DNA from: Protonemura montana
Taxonomy: Eukaryota > Arthropoda > Insecta > Plecoptera > Nemouridae
Direction of reading: 5' to 3'
NCBI GenBank assembly: GCA_947568835.1
Contig: OX387609.1
Location: 15,518,708-15,582,707, forward strand
DNA: 64,000 bases
Below the pieces are notes generated by a model. That model did not search any database. It was given only the letters and a program-made list of their open reading frames with translations, and was not told the DNA's origin. The number at the start of each line of letters is the position of its first letter. Positions within the stretch are counted from its first letter, which is position 1. The translations under genes were made by a program, and so were the position numbers. This document shows positions 56,204-64,000 of this stretch, piece after piece.

Positions 56204-57076
56204 TCCATCCAATACCTTAACCAGCACAGTGTGCCTTAACTTTCATCCCTCCAACCTCTCTCCCGAACAGAACTGGTCATGTGTATGATGGTCACCCATC
56301 CAATACCTGACCCAGCGCGGTGTTGCTTAACTTCGGTGATCTCACGAGGACCGGTGTTTCCAACACGCCAAACCGTTCGGTGGTCACCCATCCAATACCT
56401 GACCCAGCGCAGTGTTGCTTAACTTCGGTGATCTCACGAGGACCGATGTTTCCAACACGCCAAACCGTTCGGTGGTCACCCATCCAATACCTGACCCAGC
56501 GCAGTGTTGCTTAACTTCGGTGATCTCACGAGGACCGGTGTTTCCAACACGGCAAACCATTCGGTGGTAACCTATCCAATACCTGACCCAGCGCAGTGTT
56601 GCTTAACTTCGGTGATCTCACGAGGACCGGTGTTTCCAACACGCCAAACCGTTCGGTGGTCACCCATCCAATACCTGACCCAGCGCAGTGTTGCTTAACT
56701 CCGGTGATCTCACGAGGCCCGGTGTTTCCAACACGGCAAACCGTTCGGTGGTCACCCATCCAATACCTGACCCAGCGCAGTGTTGCTTAACTTCAGTGAT
56801 CTCACGAGGACCGGTGTTTCCAACACGCCAAACCGTTCGGTGGTCACCCATCCAATACCTGACCCAGCGCAGTGTTGCTTAACTTCGGTGATCTCACGAG
56901 GACCGGTGTTTCCAACACGCCAAACCGTTCGGTGGTTACCCATCCAATACCTGACCCAGCGCAGTGTTGCTTAACTTCGGTGATCTCACGAGGACCGGTG
57001 TTTCCAACACGCCAAACCGTTCGGTGGTCACCCATCCAATACCTGACCCAGCGCAGTGTTGCTTAACTTCGGTGAT
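56204..57076 (-). mobile_element. 92-bp array of the complete 5S head
   Basis: About nine copies of a 92-bp unit on the - strand, of which all but the first carry the outer head (ccgaacggtttggcgtgttg), ctcgtgagatcaccg, the 5S segment and ggtgacc. The linker and body are absent except at the left edge, where a linker of the 91-bp type joins. The same SINE has thus been amplified here in a different register from the other loci. Confidence 0.93.
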
Positions 57077-57500
57077 TGAAGAGAGAAATGTCCGAATTCT
57101 TCCTGATCTTTATCCCTAGAATCTGAGAGTTCAAAACAGAAGCTTCTGTTTATTCCCATTTGACGATTGGTCATTATTTTAGTCTCAAGCTGGATCCTGA
57201 GCGACCCAATTCATGTAGGTTTTTATGTATGTTCTTGGCACACAACGATGCATACAGAGGCTCCATTATGAGTCAACCTTCCTTCCCGACATTCCTCTTT
57301 CCACTACAAACAAGTCACGTGGTCGCAGCTGGAATGACGTCACTAATTAGCCGGTCTCGTTTGTGTACGCTCGTGACGTCACGGTTTTTAAAAAAATCAT
57401 TTCCGTGAGATTTTGTGCGACAAAAACCAGATCCGGTCGCATCTTTAAATTTATAAAACTCTTACAACTGGGTTGGTAACTATGACAGCAGCTGATAAAG
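57077..57500. other. Unique spacer
   Basis: TGACGTCA-type sites lie near 57334 and 57372. No gene is supported. Confidence 0.35.
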
Positions 57501-57504
57501 CTCA

Positions 57505-59866
57505 GTCAACATTGGGTTTACAGGTTTAGTCAGAATCACAGCGCTAATGTTAAACGTCCTGTCATTGGGTTTACAGGTTTAGTCAGAGTCACAGCGCTAA
57601 TGTTAAACGTCCTGCCATTGGGTTTACAGGTTTAGTCAGAGTCACAGCGCTAATGTTAATCGTCCTGTCATTGGGTTTACAGGTTTAGTCAGAGTCACAG
57701 CGCTAATGTTAAACGTCCTGTCATTGGGTTTACAGGTTTAGTTAGAGTCACAGCGCTAATGTTAAACGTCCTGTCATTGGGTTTACAGGTTTAGTCAGAG
57801 TCACAGCGCTAATGTTAAACGTCCTGTCATTGGGTTTACAGGTTTAGTTAGAGTCACAGCGCTAATGTTAAACGTCCTGTCATTGAGTTTACAGGTTAAG
57901 TCAGAGTCACAGCGCTAATGTTAAACGTCCTGCCATTGGGTTTACAGGTTTAGTCAGAGTCACAGCGCTAATGTTAAACATCCTGTCATTGGGTTTACAG
58001 GTTTAGTCAGAGTCACAGCGCTAATGTTAAACGTCCTGTCATTGGGTTAACAGGTTTAGTCAGAGTCACAGCGCTAATGTTAAACGTCCTGTCATTGGGT
58101 TTACAGGTTAAGTCAGAGTCACAGCGCTAATGTTAAACGTCCTGTCATTGGGTTTACAGGTTTAGTCAGAGTCACAGCGCTAATGTTAAACGTCCTGTCA
58201 TTGGGTTTACAGGTTTAGTCAGAGTCACAGCGCTAATCTTAAACGTCCTGTCATTGGGTTTACAGGTTTAGTCAGAGTCACAGCGCTAATGTTAAACGTC
58301 CTGTCATTGGGTTTACAGGTTTAGTCAGAGTCACAGCGCTAATGTTAAACGTCCTGTCATTGGGTTTACAGGTTTAGTCAGAGTCACAGCGCTAATGTTA
58401 AACGTCCTGTCATTGGGTTTACAGGTTTAGTCAGAGTCACAGCGCTAATGTTAAACGTCCTGTCATTGGGTTTACAGGTTTAGTCAGAGTCACAGCGCTT
58501 ATGTTAAACGTCCTGTCATTGGGTTTACAGGTTTAGTCAGAGTCACAGCGCTAATGTTAAACGTCCTGTCATTGGGTTTACAGGATTAGTCAGAGTCACA
58601 GCGCTAATGTTAAACGTCCTGTCATTGGGTTTACAGGTTTAGTCAGAGTCACAGTGCTAATGTTAAACGTCCTGTCATTGGGTTTACAGGTTTAGTCAGA
58701 GTCACAGCGCTAATGTTAAACGTCCTGTCATTGGGTTAACAGGTTTAGTCAGAGTCACAGCGCTAATGTTAAACGTCCTGTCATTGGGTTTACAGGTTAA
58801 GTCAGAGTCACAGTGGTAATGTTAAACGTCCTGTCATTGGGTTTACAGGTTTAGTCAGAGTCACAGCGCTAATGTTAAACGTCCTGTCATTGGGTTTACA
58901 GGTTTAGTCAGAGTCACAGCGCTAATGTTAAACGTCCTGTCATTGGGTTTACAGGTTTAGTCAGAGTCACAGCGCTAATGTTAAACGTCCTGTCATTGAG
59001 TTTACAGGTTTAGTCAGAGTCACAGCGCTAATGTTAAACGTCCTGCCATTGGGTTTACAGGTTTAGTCAGAGTCACAGCGCTTTTGTTAAACGTCCTGTC
59101 ATTGGGTTTACAGGTTTAGTCAGAGTCACAGCGCTAATGTTAAACGTCCTGCCATTGGGTTTACAGATTTAGTCAGAGTCACAGCGCTAATGTTAAACGT
59201 CCTGTCATTGGGTTTACAGGTTTAGTCAGAGTCACAGCGCTAATGTTAAACGTCCTGCCATTGGGTTTACAGGTTTAGTCAGAGTCACAGCGCTAATGTT
59301 AAACGTCCTGTCATTGGGTTTACAGGTTTAGTCAGAGTCACAGCGCTAATGTTAAACGTCCTGCCATTGGGTTTACAGATTTAGTCAGAGTCACAGCGCT
59401 AATGTTAAACGTCCTGTCATTGGGTTTACAGGTTTAGTCAGAGTCACAGCGCTAATGTTAAACGTCCTGTCATTGGGTTTACAGGTTTAGTCAGAGTCAC
59501 AGCGCTAATGTTAAACGTCCTGTCATTGGGTTTACAGGTTTAGTCAGAGTCACAGCGCTAATGTTAAACGTCCTGTCATTGGGTTTACAGGTTTAGTCAG
59601 AGATACAGCGCTAATGTTAAACGTCCTGTCATTGGGTTTACAGGTTTAGTCAGAGTCACAGCGCTAATGTTAAACGTCCTGTCATTGGGTTTACAGGTTT
59701 AGTCAGAGTCACAGCGCTAATATTAAACGTCCTGTCATTGGGTTTACAGGTTTAGTCAGAGTCACAGCGCTAATGTTAAACGTCCTGTCATTGGGTTTAC
59801 AGGTTTAGTCAGAGTCACAGCGCTAATGTTAAACGTCCTGTCATTGGGTTTACAGGTTTAGTCAGA
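57505..59866. repeat. 53-bp minisatellite
   Basis: About 44 copies of a 53-bp unit (gttaaacgtcctgtcattgg, gtttacaggtttagtcagag, tcacagcgctaat). It is very uniform; variants are ccattggg, ttaacagg and ttagttag. Stops occur in all frames. Confidence 0.95.
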
Positions 59867-60427
59867 GAAGTATGAGGCATGGTGTCAAAGTTTAAGAAGT
59901 TTAAGAAGTTTAAGATCCCATCTCCGTCTCGCCGGAGCTAAAAGTTTGAAAGTATCGCAACCTTAATTATTAATAATTCCGTTCGTTGTATTCTTTAATT
60001 GCACGCGTGCATTCTGATCGAGTCAGTGATTGTTTTCCACTGCACAGTTTATGCATTGGTGACAATTCCATGGCAAGGTCGCTGTAGCCAAGCGGCCGAT
60101 TGCACCTTACAAGGCGTGGCCTGACGACATGCATTCCCAGAGAAATGCATCTCTTCGATAACTGCAATTCATTCATAATATCACTGCAAGTGCGAGTGAG
60201 ATGGAGATATCACCGTCCCGTTAGAGCAAGAGAGCGCGATATATGTGTTTAGTTATTTATTCATGTCGCTGCCAATGTTGTATGCACTTTCGGTTTCTTG
60301 GTGCAACTGCATTCTGGTGCATGTGCAGCATTGCACTTTAGAGGAAAGTTTCCCACGCGTATTTGTCCCAGCGCTTGACAGTATTCTATATTGTCATATA
60401 TTGTTTATAGGTTTATACATATCCACT
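59867..60427. other. Unique region
   Basis: Three copies of agtttaag lie at the left edge. No gene is supported. Confidence 0.4.
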
Positions 60428-61424
60428 GACCTCAATTAACCTGGATAGAGCATAGGATCCTGCCAGCTGATCTCAAATAACCTGGATAGAGCATAGGATC
60501 CAGCCAGCTGATCTCAAATAACCTGGATAGAGCATAGTATCCAGCCAGCTGATCTCAAATAACCTGGATAGAGCATAGGATCCAGCCAGCTGATCTCAAA
60601 TAACCTGGATAGAGCTTAGGATCCAGCCAGCTGATCTCAAATAACCTGGATAGAGCATAGGATCCAGCCAGCTGATCTCAAATAACCTGGATAGAGCATA
60701 GGATCCAGCCAGCTGATCTCAAATAACCTGGATAGAGCATATGATCCAGTCAGCTGATCTCAAATAACCTGGATAGAGCATAGGATCCAGCCAGCTGATC
60801 TCAGATAACCTGGATAGAGCATAGGATCCAGCCAGCTGATCTCTAATAACCTGGATAGAGCAGAGGATCCAGCCAGCTGATCTCAAATAACCTGGATAGA
60901 GCATAGGATCCAGCCAGCTGATCTCAAATAACCTGGATAGAACATAGGATCCAGCCAGCTGATCTCAAATAACCTGGATAGAGCATAGGATTCAGCCAGC
61001 TGATCTCAAATAACCTGGATAGAGCATAGGATCCAGCCAGCTGATCTCAAATAACCTGGATAGAACATAGGATCCAGCCAGCTGATCTCAAATAACCTGG
61101 ATAGAGCATAGGATCCAGCCAGCTGATCTCAAATAACCTGGATAGAGCATAGGATCCAGTCAGCTGATCTTAAATAACATGGATAGAGCATAGGATCCAG
61201 CCAGCTGATCTCAAATAACCTGGATAGAGCATAGGATCCAGCCAGCTGATCTCAAATAACCTGGATAGAGCATAGGATCCAGCCAGCTGATCTCAAATAA
61301 CCTGGATAGAGCATAGGATCCAGCCAGCTGATCTCAAATAACCTGGATAGAGCATAGGATCCAGCAAGCTGATCTCAAATAACCTGGATAGAGCATAGGA
61401 TCCAGCCAGCTGATCTCAAATAAC
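60428..61424. repeat. 41-bp minisatellite
   Basis: About 24 copies of a 41-bp unit (gatctcaaataacctggata, gagcataggatccagccagct). Near-identical units, each with a BamHI-type ggatcc. Confidence 0.95.
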
Positions 61425-62301
61425 TGATTTTTTCCACCCGTAGACTTGATAAGTAAGCAATGAATATAGTTTTTCTTGTCAATAAAATCACGATTATCAT
61501 TTGAGAACAAGTCCTATTCTTTTAAGTTTATTTTTTCAAACGCTAGAGTAAATATAGTGAATGGCCGTGCGGCCTAAAAAAGAAAAATATATTGTTCTTC
61601 CATCCCCTGCCACGGGCAAACCGCTAGGCGTATGCCAAAAAAATTTTACAACTAATTTTTATTTCCGGTGCTTTAAACCTCCTGAAAATTTCGTCAAATT
61701 CTGAGCAAGTGAATGTTTTGAGTGACAGGCACTTGATATGGAATGACCCAAATATACCTCCCATTATCTCCTCGTATACTTCGTTGACAACGGATCGTTA
61801 ATTTTGCCAGCTGGTAACTACCCGAGTTGGTAACGATTCTGTTTTGGATAATGATAGGGCAACGGTTTGATTCTAGACATAATTACAAGATGGCGGGGAG
61901 GTGGGAGGGGGGGGGGCGTTGCACCATCTCTGTGACGGAGCCGGTACTTACATGGATGTTCCACAAAGAATGTCTAGCCATTTCGTGACGTCATAGCGAG
62001 GGTCTTCTGTGTCGTCACTCATTCGATGGAAGGAATTGTTGAAAATGTTGACCCTGCTCAGATCTAGACTCGGATGGTTGAGCAACTTAAAGAATAATTC
62101 TCATGAGACAGACTCTGTCTTTGTTGATTGACAACGGTTGCCATGGCGACGTCCAGTCGAATTCCGCTGAATTCAGATTGTCTTGGCATAGAATCTTGCA
62201 ATTCTACACAGAAACGAAGGTTACCGAAAATTGCCGAAGATCTGTCCATTCATCTTTTTTTGTGTGACGATCTCCAGTATCACCTTTATTTAAACAAAAC
62301 C
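61425..62301. other. Unique region with poly-G tract
   Basis: A G-rich run at about 61899-61917. Open frames around 62128 have no recognised features. Confidence 0.4.
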
Positions 62302-62834
62302 ATGCCCTATCCATGCCCTATTCCTACCCTATCCATGCCCTATCCATGCCCTATCCATGCCTTATCCCTGCTCTATTCATGCCTTATCCCTGCTCTATCC
62401 CTGCCCTATCCCTGCCTTATCCCTGCCCTATCCATGCCCTACCCCTGCCCTATCCCTGTCCTATCCATGCCCTACCCCTGCCCTATCCATGCCCTATCCC
62501 TGCCCTATCCATGCCCTACCCCTGCCCTATCCCTGCCCTATCCCTGCCCTATCCCTGCTCTATCCCTGTCCTATCCCTGCTCTATCCCTGCCCTATCCCT
62601 GCCCTATCCCTGCCCTATCCCTGCTCTATCCCTGCCCTATCCCTGCCCTATCCATGCTCTATCCCTGCCCTATCCCTGCCCTATCCATGCCCTATCCCTG
62701 CCCTATCCCTGCCCTATCCCTGCCCTATCCATGCTCTATCCCTGCTCTATCCCTGCCCTATCCCTGCCCTATCCCTGCCCTATCCATGCCCTATTCATGC
62801 CTTATCCCTGCCCTATCCCTGCCGTATCCCTGCC
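62302..62834. repeat. 11-bp minisatellite
   Basis: About 48 copies of ccctatccctg, with catg, ctct and acccc variants. All + frames stay open (33 bases, 11 residues per cycle, for example PYPCPIPALSL). Not a gene. Confidence 0.95.
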
Positions 62835-63002
62835 CAAAATCTCCCTGGCGACCGTCTACGTCACGACTGTCCCCTCGTACGTGCGACCCGTGCGTTCCGA
62901 CCCGCGACTTATTTGGTCATCATATGTCGTCTGTGACGTCACAGTCGCTCGTGACGTCACTACATGTGCCTCACGCACCTCGCTTCTACCGACCGCTGTC
63001 AG

Positions 63003-63596
63003 GTGGTTTAACAGACCGTTAACATAGAGACAGGCTTCTACTGGCAGCTGTCAGGCGGTTTAACAGACCGTTAACATAGAGACAGGCTTCTACTGGCAGC
63101 TGTCAGGCGGTTTAACAGACCGTTAACATAGAGACAGGCTTCTACTGGCAGCTGTCAGGCGGTTTAACAGACCGTTAACATAGAGACAGGCTTCTACTGG
63201 CAGCTGTCAGGTGGTTTAACAGACCGTTAACATAGAGACAGGCTTCTACTGGCAGCTGTCAGGTGGTTTAACAGGCCGTTAACATGAGATAGGCTTCTAC
63301 TGGCAGCTGTCAGGTGGTTTAACAGACCGTTAACATAGAGACAGGCTTCTACTGGCAGCTGTCAGGTGGTTTAACAGACCGTTAACATAGAGACAGGCTT
63401 CTACTGGCAGCTGTCAGGCGGTTTAACAGACCGTTAACATAGAGACAGGCTTCTACTGGCAGCTGTCAGGCGGTTTAACAGACCGTTAACATAGAGACAG
63501 GCTTCTACTGGCAGCTGTCAGGTGGTTTAACAGACCGTTAACATAGAGACAGGCTTCTACTGGCAGCTGTCAGGTGGTTTAACAGGCCGTTAACAA
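63003..63596. repeat. 52-bp minisatellite (63 kb)
   Basis: About 11.4 copies of a 52-bp unit (ggtttaacagaccgttaaca, tagagacaggcttctactgg, cagctgtcaggc). Unrelated to the tRNA-SINE unit of the same length. Confidence 0.95.
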
Positions 63597-64000
63597 GGAT
63601 AGAGGGGAATTCCTTCCCTGTTTTGAGTGATTGGGAGGAAAGAAAGTATGGTTGGGAAAATTTGGCGCCTGGCGCTTGGTTTTCGATCTCAATTCAAACT
63701 TCAAGCCAAACTAAATTGCAATGTCAGTACACATCTTGATATGAAAATTAGAGACAAAATAAATAAATGAGCTGTCAGCTGTCAGCTGTCAGCTGTCAGT
63801 GCTGGAAGAGTGGTGACAGCTGATCATGTTCTTGTATCTAACCGGCCGTGTTTTGCTGACGTCTTAGCAATGTCTTGAGCTGTCACCGAGAGCTTCTTGC
63901 AAACAAACAACAAGCATTTGAAAACGTGATACAATTATCTCTCCTGACATTAAAAACCATTCTTCTTAAATGCACTTTTAAAAATAACTGTCTAACTTTC
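63597..64000. other. Unique end region
   Basis: Four to five copies of gctgtca lie at 63770-63800. No gene is supported. Confidence 0.45.

Noticed and set aside
60080-60130. tRNA (Leu/Ser-like A box, gtagccaagcggcc)
   Set aside because: No B box or closing acceptor stem downstream.
62128-63027. Pro/Tyr/Cys-rich frames through the 11-bp array
   Set aside because: Open in all + frames through absence of stops in the unit.

Overview
This window looks like nuclear DNA from an invertebrate animal. Coding sequence is sparse and split by introns with GT/AG boundaries, there are two families of Pol III-type SINEs, and two exons match the four-and-a-half-LIM (FHL/Limpet) family very closely. A lophotrochozoan such as a mollusc is my best guess; nothing in the window proves it. 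There is no bacterial or phage gene organisation and no CRISPR array. Tandem repeats and SINE-derived arrays make up roughly half of the sequence.

Genes. The only securely identified gene is an FHL/Limpet-type LIM protein on the + strand. One exon lies at 39359-39559 and the next at 40198-40372; the intron between them is about 640 bp and consists almost wholly of tRNA-like 70-bp repeats. A long open exon at 12565-15534 encodes an acidic, low-complexity protein of up to 989 residues with an N-terminal hydrophobic segment. A splice-donor-like site sits just before its stop codon, in a phase that would allow splicing onward. Two shorter open stretches (27923-28153 and 49299-49517) look like possible first coding exons, and 23166-23310 (- strand) may be a last exon. 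The remaining LIM exons are not visible and presumably lie outside the window.

Mobile elements. (a) A 5S-rRNA-headed SINE: 5S-like head, 'gagaggttgg' linker, conserved body, and a tail ending in (ATA/TAA)n. It recurs more than a dozen times on both strands. (b) A tRNA-headed SINE with a 'tgagacggttatagtg' tail and a quasi-palindromic end. (c) A 420-bp foldback MITE (15549, 35129, 54037). (d) A hAT-like MITE with CAGTGGTG ends (6097 and 53523). (e) A foldback repeat at 16787 with a half-copy at 32469.

Repeats. Simple minisatellites with units of 7, 11, 15, 26, 32, 35, 41, 52, 53, 60, 70 and 114 bp form separate arrays. The most unusual feature is that many other arrays are tandemly amplified pieces of the mobile elements themselves: 91-, 92-, 36- and 68-bp units from different parts of the 5S SINE, 52- and 13-bp arrays within the tRNA SINE, and a 47-bp unit from the MITE terminus that is expanded on both arms. 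The window reads as a snapshot of satellites forming repeatedly from the interior of short mobile elements, around and inside a muscle-type LIM gene.
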